64,000 nucleotides of DNA from Streptomyces mirabilis. Lineage in GTDB: Bacteria > Actinomycetota > Actinomycetes > Streptomycetales > Streptomycetaceae. Location of the stretch: the NCBI RefSeq assembly GCF_018310535.1, contig NZ_CP074102.1:868001-932000 (forward strand), in the 5' to 3' direction. Shown here piece by piece: positions 1 to 8,779 of this stretch. The notes beneath the pieces were generated by a model. It was not told where the DNA came from, searched no databases, and was given only the letters and a program-made list of their open reading frames with translations. The first letter of the stretch is position 1, and every line of letters begins with the position of its first letter. A program made the position numbers and the translations under genes.

Positions 1-223
1 GCGCACGGGGCGTGTCCGCTGGTAGCGGCGACCGCCGCCTCGTCGGTCAGGTGCTCAGCGACGTAGTCACGGAAGTCGTCCAGCAGTTCTTACGGGGCAG
101 GTCGACGAGCAACCCGAGCACCAACCGCCCAGCCGGGCACCGTGGTTCGACCCGATCGGGTGGCCGTCGCCGAAGTGGTGAGGCGGGGTGGCCGACAGCC
201 GGCAGCGCCGATAGCGTAACCGC
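1..223. other. Leader stretch without a supportable gene
   Basis: No reading frame here has the composition of a real gene. On the minus strand the first 90 bases read as an acidic peptide (residues such as ELLDDFRDYVAEHL) that meets a stop at about position 90 and has no start inside the window. It may be the 3' end of a gene lying to the left, or a relic. The remainder is the upstream region of the methyltransferase gene. Confidence 0.3.
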
Positions 224-1003
224 GTGGACCAGGATGAACGGCTACTGCACGCCTCGTCGTTCGGCGCAGCGGCGGTCGCATACGCCGAGCACCGTCCGGA
301 CTACGCGCAGGCCGCGGTGCGCTGGGCGCTCGAGCCCGCTCCCGGCTCGCGCGTGCTCGACCTCGGCGCCGGAACCGGCAAGCTGACCGCCACGCTGGTC
401 GCGCTGGGTGCCGAAGTCCTTGCAGTCGAGCCCGACCCGGCGATGCTGACCGAACTGCGCCGCTCGCTGCCGGCTGTCCGTGCCCTGTCGGGTAGTGCCG
501 AGGCGATACCGCTGCCGGACGCGTCCGTCGATGCCGTGCTGGCCGGCAACGCCATGCATTGGTTCGACATGGCCGTCGCTGGAACCGAGATCGCCAGGGT
601 CCTGGCACCAAGCGGCATCCTGGCCGGTCTGTGGAACGTCATGGACGACCGGGTCGAGTGGGTTGCCGGGCTCGCGCGGGTCAGCGGGAGCGCGGCCATC
701 GGCCCGCGTGACACGCCCACCGGCTGGCGCGCCGAGACGGCAGACATGCACCTTCCAAAGACCGACGTGGCCGCCCGGTTCGGCTCGCCGGAGCAGGCCG
801 AGTTCCCGCACGGGCAGCGCCGCACCGCCGACTCCCTCGTCGCGACCATCGCGACACGCGCGGGGGTGCTGGTGATGCCGGAACAGGAACAAGAGGCCAC
901 GCTGGGCCGGATCCGCGCATTCCTCGCGAGTGGACCGGAGACCGCCCGCGGCGAGTTCACCCTCCCGATGCTGACCGGCGTGCTGCGCGTCCGGCGGCTG
1001 TGA
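224..1003 (+). CDS. Class I SAM-dependent methyltransferase
   Basis: A 259-residue Rossmann-fold methyltransferase of the Methyltransf_11 type. Motif I is VLDLGAGTGKL at about residues 44-54, followed by an acidic motif II (EPDPAML), a glycine-poor post-II segment (ALSGSAEAIPLPDASVDAV) and an aromatic stretch NAMHWFD near residue 108, which is common in small-molecule and lipid methyltransferases. No membrane segment or signal peptide is seen. The GTG start is the first one giving the full fold; no clear ribosome site precedes it. The substrate cannot be told from sequence. The gene stands alone, with 500 bp of non-coding DNA downstream, and has no visible link to the potassium genes. Confidence 0.8.
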   Translation: MDQDERLLHASSFGAAAVAYAEHRPDYAQAAVRWALEPAPGSRVLDLGAGTGKLTATLVALGAEVLAVEPDPAMLTELRRSLPAVRALSGSAEAIPLPDASVDAVLAGNAMHWFDMAVAGTEIARVLAPSGILAGLWNVMDDRVEWVAGLARVSGSAAIGPRDTPTGWRAETADMHLPKTDVAARFGSPEQAEFPHGQRRTADSLVATIATRAGVLVMPEQEQEATLGRIRAFLASGPETARGEFTLPMLTGVLRVRRL

Positions 1004-1267
1004 AGCATCACACGGAAACCTTCGGTGACGCCCCTTGGACCGCCGCCCGTGTGGATACTTTGCGGAGGCCGGGGCAACCGCGACTGCCCGGTCGGCGGCA
1101 ACTGCGTCCCACGACGTAACCGACTCGATCCCGTACGCGCCCGTACGCGCTGTGAACCACTGCGTCGGGTGCCTTGTCGTGCCGTGGCACCTCGGTGGCC
1201 TGCCTGACGATCCCGCGCCGACACGCCTTCGGCCGCTCCCGTCCTGCCCGTCAGCGGCCGAGGGCGG

Positions 1268-1311
1268 CCCCGGTGCTGCCCCAGTGCTGCCCCAGTGCTG
1301 CCCCGGTGCGG
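1268..1311. repeat. Four tandem 11-bp repeats
   Basis: Four contiguous 11-bp units: CCCCGGTGCTG, CCCCAGTGCTG twice, then CCCCGGTGCGG. The period equals about one helical turn. The array lies 80 bp upstream of the paired half-site at 1391. It could be a simple slippage array or a binding array for a protein touching one DNA face. Confidence 0.75.
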
Positions 1312-1390
1312 TTCTGCCCGCAGTCTCGGACGCACCGCTGACCAGGCATCCTCCTGCCCATCAGCGTCGCGTTATGGGTCGGGGGCTTCC

Positions 1391-1412
1391 CGTCAAGCAT
1401 CCGTCAGTGAGG
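1391..1412 (+). promoter_or_regulatory. Site A: paired KdpE-type half-sites
   Basis: Two direct repeats, CGTCAAGCATC and CGTCAGTGAGG, start exactly 11 bp apart (1391 and 1402). A possible -10 box TAGCTT begins 36 bp after the second half-site start. The site lies upstream of the SAV_915-lysA pair. The match to the other arrays in the window is seen; assignment to KdpE is inference. Confidence 0.4.
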
Positions 1413-1505
1413 GGCCCCGCACCCGCTCGGGCGGGCATAGCTTCATCGAAGCGCCCGGCCGATCCGACCGCGCGGCGCACGTCGCCTTCTTCGAGGAGCC
1501 GCACC

Positions 1506-1922
1506 ATGTCTCCAGTCGAGCATTCCGAGGACCCCGAGCCTTCTGAACGCTTCCCGGCCGGACTTCTCTTCGTCCCCGTCCGGTCGGGGCCCGCGGGCTG
1601 TACGGCCCGGTTCTTCCGCACCCCCCTCGGCGGCCGTACGGCCGTCGGCTTCACCTCAGCGGCGAAACTCACCGCCACACTGGGCCCGGACCAGGCCTCC
1701 ATCAGGCTCTCCGAACCCGCGCTGCGCGCTCTCGCCGCGCCTCTGGGAGTCACCGCCCTCACCGTCGACCCGCAGTTCTCCGCCCCCTCGGCCGACCGCA
1801 CCGCGGCCACGGCCCGTGAGCGCGAGAACTCCTGGCGCCGCTGGCATCCCCAGCACGTCGGCGCCCTGCGGGTGACCGGCGCCGCCGCCGTCGTCGCGTG
1901 CCTGAACCTGCTGATCGGCTGA
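1506..1922 (+). CDS. SAV_915-like small protein
   Basis: A 138-residue protein of a streptomycete-specific type resembling the SAV_915 family, which is distantly like SseB. The core at about residues 17-92 carries a LFVPVRSGPAGCT segment and an RTPLGGRTAVGFTSAAKL segment, followed by a predicted amphipathic linker and a short hydrophobic C-terminal stretch (VTGAAAVVACLNLLIG) that could anchor it to the membrane. The ATG at 1506 is chosen because GAGGAG ends 7 bases upstream; the open frame extends further 5' but without a ribosome site. The stop is 9 bases before lysA, so the two are probably co-transcribed. Its biochemical role is unknown. Confidence 0.75.
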   Translation: MSPVEHSEDPEPSERFPAGLLFVPVRSGPAGCTARFFRTPLGGRTAVGFTSAAKLTATLGPDQASIRLSEPALRALAAPLGVTALTVDPQFSAPSADRTAATARERENSWRRWHPQHVGALRVTGAAAVVACLNLLIG

Positions 1923-1931
1923 GGAGGCGTC

Positions 1932-3320
1932 ATGTCCATTCAGGAACTGTCCGCTCAGGAACTCCACCCGGCACCCGGGACCGACAGCCCCGGCGAAGCA
2001 GCCCACGCCGACGCGCGAGACGCCGAAGGCCTCTCCGTCTGGCCCCGCTCCGCCCGCCCCGAACCCCACGGGGACGTCTCCGTCGGCGGTGTCTCCCTCG
2101 CCGAGGCCGCCGACCGCTTCGGCACCCCGGTCTACGTCCTCGACGAGCACGAGGTCCGCGAGCGCTGCCGCACGTATCGCACCGCGTTCCCCGACGCCGA
2201 CATCGTCTACGCCGCCAAGGCGTTCCTGTGCCGGGCCATGGCCCACTGGGTCCAGGAAGAGGGCCTGGGCCTGGACGTCTGCTCCGCCGGGGAACTCGCG
2301 CTCGCCGTCACCACCGGCTTCCCGCCGGAGAAGATCGTGATGCACGGCAACGCCAAGAGCCCCGAGGACCTCCGCACAGCCCTCCGGCTCGGTGTCGGAC
2401 GCATCGTCGTGGACAGCACCTCCGAAATCGCCCGGCTCGCCGCGATCACACCCGCCGGGACCCGCCAGCCGGTGATGGTGCGCGTGGTGCCCGGCATCGC
2501 GGCCGGCGGACACGCCAAGGTACGCACCGGCACCGACGACCAGAAGTTCGGTCTGTCGCTCACGGACGGCTCCGCGCAGCACGCCGTCACCCGGATACTC
2601 GACCAGCCGCATCTCGAACTCGTCGGCCTGCACTGCCACATCGGCTCACAGGTTGCCGCCGTGAAACCGTACGTCGCGGCGGTGCGGCGCATGGTCGGAC
2701 TGCTGGCCCGCATCCGCGACCAGCACGGCATCGCCCTCCCCCAGCTGAACATCGGCGGCGGCCACGCCATCGCCTACCGCCCCGGCGAGGAGCACCTGAA
2801 CATCTCCGTCCTGGCCGGGCGGGTCCGCGCCGAGCTGGAGGACGGCTGCGCCCGCGCCGGACTGCCCGTGCCCCGGCTCACCCTCGAACCCGGCCGGGCC
2901 ATCGTCGGCCCCGCCGGCGTCGCCGTCTACCGGGTGCTGGCCGTCAAACGCACCGGCGCGCACACCTTCGTCGCGGTCGACGGCGGTATGAGCGACAACC
3001 CCAGGCCCGCGCTGTACGGAGTGCGGTACGCGCCCCGGCTCATCGGCCGCCCCTCCTCCGCACCGCCCCGCCTCGTCACCGTCGTGGGCCGCCACTGCGA
3101 AGCAGGTGACATCCTCGCGGACGAAGTGGCGCTCCCGGGCGACGTACACCCCGGCGACCTCCTCGCCGTCCCGGCGGCCGGCGCGTACCACCTGTCCATG
3201 GCGTCCGGGTACAACCTCGTCGGCCGCCCGCCGGTGGTCGCGGTGTCGGACGGCATCGCGCGTGTGCTCGTACGGCGTGAGTCGCTGGACGACATGAGCC
3301 GCCGGGACGTCGGGCTGTAA
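1932..3320 (+). CDS. lysA: Diaminopimelate decarboxylase-type enzyme
   Basis: A 462-residue fold-type III PLP enzyme of the LysA family, which decarboxylates meso-diaminopimelate to lysine in the cytoplasm. Seen in the sequence: the PLP lysine in YAAKAFLC (K96), LGLDVCSAGEL, the HCHIGSQ segment, the glycine loop NIGGGHA, LEPGRAIVG, the second-subunit cysteine in GRHCEAGD, and the C-terminal YHLSMASGYN. A roughly 50-residue N-terminal extension precedes the barrel. AGGAGG upstream of the ATG supports the start. It forms a pair with the SAV_915-like gene and is closed by a hairpin. Streptomyces often carry more than one lysA-like gene, so this may be a paralogue with another amino acid substrate. 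Confidence 0.85.
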   Translation: MSIQELSAQELHPAPGTDSPGEAAHADARDAEGLSVWPRSARPEPHGDVSVGGVSLAEAADRFGTPVYVLDEHEVRERCRTYRTAFPDADIVYAAKAFLCRAMAHWVQEEGLGLDVCSAGELALAVTTGFPPEKIVMHGNAKSPEDLRTALRLGVGRIVVDSTSEIARLAAITPAGTRQPVMVRVVPGIAAGGHAKVRTGTDDQKFGLSLTDGSAQHAVTRILDQPHLELVGLHCHIGSQVAAVKPYVAAVRRMVGLLARIRDQHGIALPQLNIGGGHAIAYRPGEEHLNISVLAGRVRAELEDGCARAGLPVPRLTLEPGRAIVGPAGVAVYRVLAVKRTGAHTFVAVDGGMSDNPRPALYGVRYAPRLIGRPSSAPPRLVTVVGRHCEAGDILADEVALPGDVHPGDLLAVPAAGAYHLSMASGYNLVGRPPVVAVSDGIARVLVRRESLDDMSRRDVGL

Positions 3321-3340
3321 CACCGAGTCCCTTCCCTGGA

Positions 3341-3368
3341 CCTCCGCCGAGCTCCACCTCGGCGGAGG
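3341..3368 (+). terminator. lysA: Hairpin after lysA
   Basis: An 11-bp perfect stem (CCTCCGCCGAG with CTCGGCGGAGG) and a 6-base loop, 20 bases past the lysA stop. It lacks a T-run, as is normal for streptomycete terminators. Confidence 0.75.
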
Positions 3369-3394
3369 ACTGCCCGTTGTACACCACGGGCAGT
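3369..3394. terminator. Second hairpin between lysA and kdpF
   Basis: Directly adjoining the first hairpin is a 9-bp perfect stem (ACTGCCCGT with ACGGGCAGT) and an 8-base loop. It may reinforce termination or act in the kdpF leader, since the kdpF start is only 60 bases downstream. Confidence 0.5.
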
Positions 3395-3453
3395 CCGAAA
3401 GATCACTGAATGCCCCCTATCTGCATACCTCTATGTGTGAGGACGAGGTCTCG

Positions 3454-3543
3454 ATGACCGTCGAAAACACCGTCGGCCTGATCGTGGCCGTCTCACTGCT
3501 CGCCTACCTCGTGGTAGCCCTGATCAAGCCGGAGAAGTTCTGA
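3454..3543 (+). CDS. kdpF: KdpF-like small membrane subunit (variant operon)
   Basis: A 29-residue single-span peptide: [10 protein letters not shown], then a hydrophobic core, ending LIKPEKF. This is the shape of KdpF, the lipid-like stabilising subunit of the KdpFABC K+-ATPase. It is very similar to the KdpF of the second operon in this window, including the E-N-x-V-G-L start and the P-E-(K/R)-F end. GAGGACGAGG precedes the ATG. An in-frame ATG at 3433 exists but would swallow that ribosome site. The stop TGA overlaps the kdpB ATG (ATGA-type junction), so translation is probably coupled. No direct-repeat operator is visible upstream. Confidence 0.85.
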   Translation: MTVENTVGLIVAVSLLAYLVVALIKPEKF

Positions 3544-5708
3544 TGTCCGCTCCCGCCGAGACCCGGCCCGCGCCCGTACCGGACTCCCCTCCGCCCGGCC
3601 CCGGGCAGCCGCGCCGGGTCGGCGCCGGAATGCTCGATCCGACGCAGCTGTGGCGCGCGCTCCCCCAGGCGCTGCGCAAGTTGAATCCGGTGACCCTGTT
3701 CCGCAACCCGGTCATGTTCGTGACCGAGGTCGGCGCCGCCCTCACCACCGGCATCGCGGTCTTCCACCCCAGCCTCTTCGCGTGGCTGATCACCGGCTGG
3801 TTGTGGCTGACGGTGGTCTTCGCCAACCTCGCCGAGGCCGTGGCCGAGAGCCGCGGCAAGGCACAGGCCGACTCGCTGCGCAGGACCCGGCAGCAGACCA
3901 CCGCCTGGCGCCTCGCGGGCTGGGAGCCCGGGGCAACTCAGGACGCCTACCTCGAAGAGGCCGTCGCAGCGTCCGAGTTGAGGCGCGGCGACATCGTGTC
4001 CGTACCGGCCGGGGAGCTGATCCCCGGCGACGGCGACGTCATCCAGGGCGCCGCGAGCGTCGACGAGTCGGCGATCACCGGTGAGTCCGCGCCGGTCATC
4101 CGCGAGTCGGGCGGCGACCGCAGCGCGGTCACCGGCGGCACCCGGGTGCTCTCCGACCACCTCGTCGTACGGATCACCCAGGAGCCCGGGGAGAGCTTCC
4201 TGGACCGGATGATCTCCCTGGTCGAGGGTGCCAACCGGCAGAAGACCCCCAACGAGCTGGCGCTGAACCTGCTGCTGGTCATGCTGACCTTCGTGTTCCT
4301 GGTCGCGGTCGTGACCCTGCAGCCGATGGCGATCTTCTCCAAGGACGCGATGGCCGCCGCGCACGACACCGCGGCGCTGACCGCGAACGGTGTCACCGCC
4401 ATCGTCCTCGTCTCGCTGCTGGTCTGTCTGATCCCCACCACGATCGGCGCGCTGCTCTCGGCGATCGGCATCGCGGGCATGGACCGGCTGGTGCAGCGCA
4501 ACGTCCTGGCCATGTCCGGCAGGGCGGTCGAGGCGGCCGGCGACGTCAACACCTTGCTGCTCGACAAGACCGGCACGATCACCTTCGGCAACCGGCGGGC
4601 GAGCGCGTTCCTCCCGGTCGGGGCGGTCCCCATGGAGCGACTGGCGCAGGCCGCGCTCCTTTCCAGCTTGGCCGACGAGACGCCGGAGGGTCGTTCCATC
4701 GTCGAATTCGCCTACGAGAAGCACGAGTTGACCGAGCGGGTCACGAACGGCGCCGAGTGGGTGCCGTTCACCGCCGCCACCCGCATGTCGGGAGTCGACC
4801 TTCCCAGCGGGCAACGGCTGCGCAAGGGCGCGGCGGCATCGGTGGCGGCGTGGGTGCGCGAGCAGGGCGGCGAGGTTCCGCACGCACTGGAGGCGACCGT
4901 CCAACAGGTCTCCGCGTCAGGCGGTACGCCGCTGGCCGTGGCGCAGTCCACGAGCGACGGCCGGGCCGAGGTACTCGGTGTCGTCCACCTCAAGGACGTC
5001 GTCAAGCCCGGCCTGCGCGAACGCTTCGACGAGCTGCGCCGGATGGGCATCCGTACGGTGATGATCACCGGCGACAACCCGATGACCGCCAAGGCGATCG
5101 CCGAGGAGGCGGGAGTCGACGACTTCCTGGCCGAGGCCACGCCCGAGGACAAGCTGGAGCTGATCAAGCGGGAGCAGGCCGGCGGTCACCTCATCGCGAT
5201 GACGGGCGACGGCACGAACGACGCACCGGCGCTCGCGCAGGCGGACGTGGGCGTGGCGATGAACACGGGCACGTCGGCCGCCAAGGAGGCCGGCAACATG
5301 GTCGACCTCGACTCCGACCCCACGAAGATCATCGAGATCGTCGAGATCGGCAAGCAACTCCTCATCACCCGGGGCGCGCTCACGACCTTCTCGATCGCCA
5401 ACGACATCGCCAAGTACTTCGCGATCCTGCCCGCGATGTTCGCCGCGGTGTACCCGGGCCTCGACCGGCTCAACATCATGGCTCTGCACTCGCCGCTGTC
5501 CGCGATCCTCTCCGCGGTCGTCTTCAACGCGGTGGTCATCGTGGCGCTGATCCCGCTCGCCCTGCGCGGTGTCCGCTATCGGCCGAGCAGCGCCTCCGCC
5601 CTGCTCACCCGCAACCTGTGGATCTACGGACTCGGCGGCGTGGTCGCCCCGTTCCTGGCCATCAAGTTCATCGACTTCGCCCTCGTCCAGTTCATCCCGG
5701 GGATCTGA
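3543..5708 (+). CDS. kdpB: KdpB, ATPase subunit of variant Kdp pump
   Basis: A 721-residue P-type ATPase catalytic subunit (P1A, KdpB). Seen: [17 protein letters not shown] (actuator TGES), the phosphorylation motif DKTGTIT with Asp341, the nucleotide-binding domain, [20 protein letters not shown] and [19 protein letters not shown], and the NDIAKYF segment of TM5 with the Asp and Lys conserved in KdpB. Length and motifs are normal, so catalysis looks intact. It follows kdpF directly and precedes kdpC by 2 bases. The order F-B-C-A differs from the usual F-A-B-C. It differs clearly from the two other KdpB copies in this window, for example in the segment after TM3 and in the nucleotide-binding domain. 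Confidence 0.93.
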   Translation: MSAPAETRPAPVPDSPPPGPGQPRRVGAGMLDPTQLWRALPQALRKLNPVTLFRNPVMFVTEVGAALTTGIAVFHPSLFAWLITGWLWLTVVFANLAEAVAESRGKAQADSLRRTRQQTTAWRLAGWEPGATQDAYLEEAVAASELRRGDIVSVPAGELIPGDGDVIQGAASVDESAITGESAPVIRESGGDRSAVTGGTRVLSDHLVVRITQEPGESFLDRMISLVEGANRQKTPNELALNLLLVMLTFVFLVAVVTLQPMAIFSKDAMAAAHDTAALTANGVTAIVLVSLLVCLIPTTIGALLSAIGIAGMDRLVQRNVLAMSGRAVEAAGDVNTLLLDKTGTITFGNRRASAFLPVGAVPMERLAQAALLSSLADETPEGRSIVEFAYEKHELTERVTNGAEWVPFTAATRMSGVDLPSGQRLRKGAAASVAAWVREQGGEVPHALEATVQQVSASGGTPLAVAQSTSDGRAEVLGVVHLKDVVKPGLRERFDELRRMGIRTVMITGDNPMTAKAIAEEAGVDDFLAEATPEDKLELIKREQAGGHLIAMTGDGTNDAPALAQADVGVAMNTGTSAAKEAGNMVDLDSDPTKIIEIVEIGKQLLITRGALTTFSIANDIAKYFAILPAMFAAVYPGLDRLNIMALHSPLSAILSAVVFNAVVIVALIPLALRGVRYRPSSASALLTRNLWIYGLGGVVAPFLAIKFIDFALVQFIPGI

Positions 5709-5710
5709 CC

Positions 5711-6598
5711 ATGACACGCATCCCGCACTGGCTCGCCCAGCACATCGCAGCACTCCGGGTGGTCCTCGTCCTGACTCTCCTGACCGGCCTGGCCTATCCG
5801 CTGGCCATGGTGGCCGCGGCCCAAGTCCCCGGACTCGACGGCAAGTCGGAGGTCACCGGCGCCGACGGCAAACCGGCCGGATCCTCACTCATCGGCCAGT
5901 CCTTCACCGACGCCAAGGGCAACCCCGTCAAGAAGTACTTCCAGTCCCGGCCCTCCAACGCCGGTACCGGATACGACGCCACGGCGTCCGGAGCCGGCAA
6001 CCAGGGCCCCGAGTCCGTCGTCGACACGAAGGACAAGCCGAGCCTGCTCACCCTGGTGTGCGGGCGCAGCAAGGCGGTCGGCGACCTCGAAGGCGTCGAC
6101 GGTTCGCGCCCGTACTGCACGGACGACGGTGTCGGCGCGGTTCTCGGCGTCTTCCACGAGGGTGGCACGAGCGGTCGTGTCACCAAGGTGGTCAGCCTCG
6201 ACCAGGCCTGCCCCGCGCTGCCGTTCCTCGCCACGTACAAGGGGGTTCGTGTCTCGTGCGCGAAGCCCGGCGCGGACTACAGCCACGCCGTGACCGTCCC
6301 CGTGCGCGGCGACGCCCCGGCGAACCCGGTCGTTCCCGCCGACGCGGTCACCGCGAGCGGCAGCGGCCTCGACCCGCACATCAGCCCGGCGTACGCGAAG
6401 CTCCAGGCGCCGCGCGTCGCACGCGAGCGGGGCGCGACCGTGGCCGACGTACGGGGGCTGATCGCGAAGTACACCACCGGGCGTGCGCTCGGTGTGCTCG
6501 GCGAGCCGGGCGTCAATGTCGTCGAGCTGAACATCGCGCTCGACCGCAAGTACCCGACGACCGCGGCATCCGCGTCGTCTCCGAAGCAGGGAGCCTGA
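5711..6598 (+). CDS. kdpC: KdpC with an extra ~100-residue insertion
   Basis: A 295-residue KdpC-type subunit; ordinary KdpC, including the 222-residue copy in this window, is near 190-220. The N-terminus has one membrane span (residues about 14-34), then the KdpC signatures GSSLIGQSF and [10 protein letters not shown]. From about residue 97 to 200 there is a region absent from normal KdpC, containing four cysteines (LVCGR, PYCTD, QACPA, VSCAK) suited to disulfides outside the cell. The typical C-terminus resumes with [19 protein letters not shown] and [18 protein letters not shown]. KdpC supports ATP binding and cation affinity in the pump. The gene lies between kdpB and kdpA with 2-base gaps, so it is expected to be made with them. 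Confidence 0.88.
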   Translation: MTRIPHWLAQHIAALRVVLVLTLLTGLAYPLAMVAAAQVPGLDGKSEVTGADGKPAGSSLIGQSFTDAKGNPVKKYFQSRPSNAGTGYDATASGAGNQGPESVVDTKDKPSLLTLVCGRSKAVGDLEGVDGSRPYCTDDGVGAVLGVFHEGGTSGRVTKVVSLDQACPALPFLATYKGVRVSCAKPGADYSHAVTVPVRGDAPANPVVPADAVTASGSGLDPHISPAYAKLQAPRVARERGATVADVRGLIAKYTTGRALGVLGEPGVNVVELNIALDRKYPTTAASASSPKQGA

Positions 6599-6600
6599 TC

Positions 6601-8250
6601 ATGGCGGCCTGGATCCAGGCATCGATCATTCTCGCCGTGGTCGTGGGGCTGCACGTCCCGCTCGGCGACTACATGGCCCGCGCCCTCGACGGCGGGAAGC
6701 ACTGGAGGGGAGAGAAGACCCTCTATCGCGTCTGCGGAATCGACCCGGACAAGGAACAGACCTGGCGGCACTACCTCACCGCCCTGCTCGCCTTCTCCGT
6801 CATGAGCGTCGCGGCGCTCTTCGCCCTCTTCACCCTTCAGGGCAAGCTGCCCTGGTCGACGGGTCACGAGGGCATGCCGTGGCGGCTCGCGCTGCACACC
6901 GCCGTCTCGTTCACGACCAACACCAGCTGGCAGAACTACGCCGGTGAGTCCACCACCGGCCATCTCGCCGTCATGGCGGGCCTGGGCGTCCAGGCGTTCG
7001 CGTCGGCGGCGGTCGGCATCTGCGTCGCCCTCGCCCTGGTCCGGGGCCTGGTCCGACGGTCCACGGACGACCTCGGCAACTTCTGGGTCGACCTGCTGCG
7101 CACGATCTTCCGCATCCTGCTGCCGATGGCGGTCGTCGGCGGCCTGATCCTGATGGCGGGCGGTGTCATCCAGAGCCTCGGCGGCGGACACACCGTCACC
7201 ACGGTCGCGGGTGCCAGGCAGACGATCCTCGACGGGCCGGTGGGCTCCTGGGAACCGATCAAGCTGTTCACCGGTGACGGCGGTGGCGTCTTCAACGCCA
7301 ACAGCGCCCACCCCTTCGAGAACCCGAGCGCCTGGACGAACGCCTTCGAGATCGTGTTGATGCTGCTCATCCCGACGGCCTGCGTGCGCATGTTCGGCCG
7401 GATGATCGGCAGCCTGAAGCAGAGCTGGACCCTGCTCACGGTCGTCGGCATCCTCTTCGGCCTGCTCCTCGCCGCGGGCACGCTCGCGCAGAGCGCCCAC
7501 ACCGGCACGGTCACCCAGGCGGTCGGCGGATCGTACGAGGGCACCGAGACCCGCTTCGGCATCCCCGGCTCGACGCTCTTCGGCGTGGGGGCCACGGGCT
7601 CCGCGGACGGCGCGGCCAACTCCTCGTACGACAGCTTCTCCAGCCTCGGCGGCGGTGTGCTGCTGTCCGCGATGATGCTCGGCGAGATCGCCCCCGGCGG
7701 CACCGGCAGCGGGCTCTACGGCCTGATCATGGTGGTCCTGGTGGCCGTCTTCCTCGGCGGTCTGATGGTCGGCCGCACGCCCGAATACCTGCGCAAGCGG
7801 ATCGGGTACGGCGAGATGCGGTGGGTGGTCGTGTACGCGCTGATCCCGCCGACCGTGATCCTCGCGTGCACGGGTGTCGCGCTCGCCTTCGACGACGGCC
7901 AGACCTCGATGGGGAACCCTGGAGCACACGGCCTGACCGAACTCATCTACGCGTACACCAGCAACACCAACAGCAACGGCAGCGCGATGGCCGGCTTCAA
8001 CGGCGCCACCGACTTCCACAACCTGCTGATGGTGTTCGCGATGCTGGCAGGGCGGTATCTCCCGATGGTCGCCGTGCTGGCCCTGGCCGGACGCCTCGCC
8101 AAGCAGCAGCCGGGCGTCGTCACGGTCGGCACGCTGCGCGCCCAGGGCGTCAACTTCGTCGTCCTGGCCACCGCCGCGGCCGTCGTCCTGGCACTGCTCA
8201 ACTTCCTTCCGGCGCTGTCGCTCGGCACGATCGCCGACGGCCTGCTGTAG
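6601..8250 (+). CDS. kdpA: KdpA-like channel subunit with altered filter loops
   Basis: A 549-residue polytopic membrane protein of the KdpA (SKT superfamily) type, the ion-selecting subunit of the pump. The start [11 protein letters not shown] and long shared blocks identify it. The four pore loops can be aligned with the canonical copy at 15075-16739: loop 1 is TNTSWQNY instead of TNTNWQSY; loop 2 is [15 protein letters not shown] instead of [15 protein letters not shown]; loop 3 [11 protein letters not shown] is unchanged; loop 4 is SNTNSNGSAMAG instead of [11 protein letters not shown]. These changes fall in the segments that line the K+ path, so ion choice or affinity may differ. It is the last gene of kdpFBCA, 2 bases after kdpC, and is followed by a strong hairpin. 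Confidence 0.9.
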   Translation: MAAWIQASIILAVVVGLHVPLGDYMARALDGGKHWRGEKTLYRVCGIDPDKEQTWRHYLTALLAFSVMSVAALFALFTLQGKLPWSTGHEGMPWRLALHTAVSFTTNTSWQNYAGESTTGHLAVMAGLGVQAFASAAVGICVALALVRGLVRRSTDDLGNFWVDLLRTIFRILLPMAVVGGLILMAGGVIQSLGGGHTVTTVAGARQTILDGPVGSWEPIKLFTGDGGGVFNANSAHPFENPSAWTNAFEIVLMLLIPTACVRMFGRMIGSLKQSWTLLTVVGILFGLLLAAGTLAQSAHTGTVTQAVGGSYEGTETRFGIPGSTLFGVGATGSADGAANSSYDSFSSLGGGVLLSAMMLGEIAPGGTGSGLYGLIMVVLVAVFLGGLMVGRTPEYLRKRIGYGEMRWVVVYALIPPTVILACTGVALAFDDGQTSMGNPGAHGLTELIYAYTSNTNSNGSAMAGFNGATDFHNLLMVFAMLAGRYLPMVAVLALAGRLAKQQPGVVTVGTLRAQGVNFVVLATAAAVVLALLNFLPALSLGTIADGLL

Positions 8251-8260
8251 CGGCCCGAGC

Positions 8261-8298
8261 ACCGGCTGAGCCTGCGATCCCTCACAGGCTCAGCCGGT
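8261..8298 (+). terminator. Perfect 14-bp hairpin after variant kdpA
   Basis: ACCGGCTGAGCCTG and its exact reverse complement CAGGCTCAGCCGGT flank a 10-base loop, 10 bases after the kdpA stop. It ends the kdpFBCA transcript. Confidence 0.85.
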
Positions 8299-8728
8299 AC
8301 GGCACGACACACACGACCACGTCGGCCTGCTGGCCGAGGCGGGAGTGCTGGAGGTCGCCGACGAACAGCGGGTGCACGGTGCCGTCGAGCGCCGCTACCG
8401 GCTGCGTCGAACGCGGGCGAAGATCGATCCGGAAACGGCCGCGTCGATGTCCCTGGAAGAGCACCGCCACGCGTTCGCGGGGGCCATGGCCGCCCTGCTC
8501 GCCGAATTCAACGCCTACCTCGACCGGGGTCACGCCGACCCGACCGCCGACTCGGTGGGCTACATCCAGGTCCCGCTCTGGCTCAGCCAGGACGAACTCG
8601 CCGAACTCATCAGCGAGGTGCGCGGCGCCATCGTGTCCAGAATGGACAACAAACCCGCACCGGACCGGGGCCTTCACCTGCTGAGCCCGATCCTGTTCCC
8701 GTTCGAGGAACGACCACAGCAGGACTGA
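8299..8728 (+). pseudogene. 5'-truncated ArsR/winged-helix regulator
   Basis: The frame from about 8312 reads DHVGLLAEAGVLEVADEQ, then RVHGAVERRYRLRR: the end of an ArsR-like winged-helix recognition helix and wing. A C-terminal region of about 100 residues rich in charged helix follows. The first part of the DNA-binding domain and any start codon are missing; the sequence begins within the kdpA terminator. A GTG at 8345 could start a 127-residue product without a usable DNA-binding domain. I read this as a remnant cut when the kdpFBCA block was joined here. Confidence 0.65.
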
Positions 8729-8779
8729 CAGCGTGCCGACCACCCGCCGGCCACGTCCCATTCGCCCCTATCCGGAGCG

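Larger units (their letters stand above)
1004..1505. other. Intergenic region with 11-bp repeats and a putative operator
   Basis: About 500 bp without a convincing gene. It holds a run of four 11-bp direct repeats (1268-1311), a paired half-site at 1391-1412 matching the operator-like repeats found elsewhere in the window, and a possible -10 box TAGCTT at 1438-1443, followed by the leader of the SAV_915-like gene. An open frame crosses the region in phase with the downstream gene, but it has no ribosome site and no family resemblance, so I do not call it coding. Confidence 0.5.

Noticed and set aside
3369..3453. A c-di-AMP (ydaO-type) or other riboswitch before the variant kdp operon
   Set aside because: The 60-base leader has only one simple hairpin and none of the conserved junction sequences of that class.
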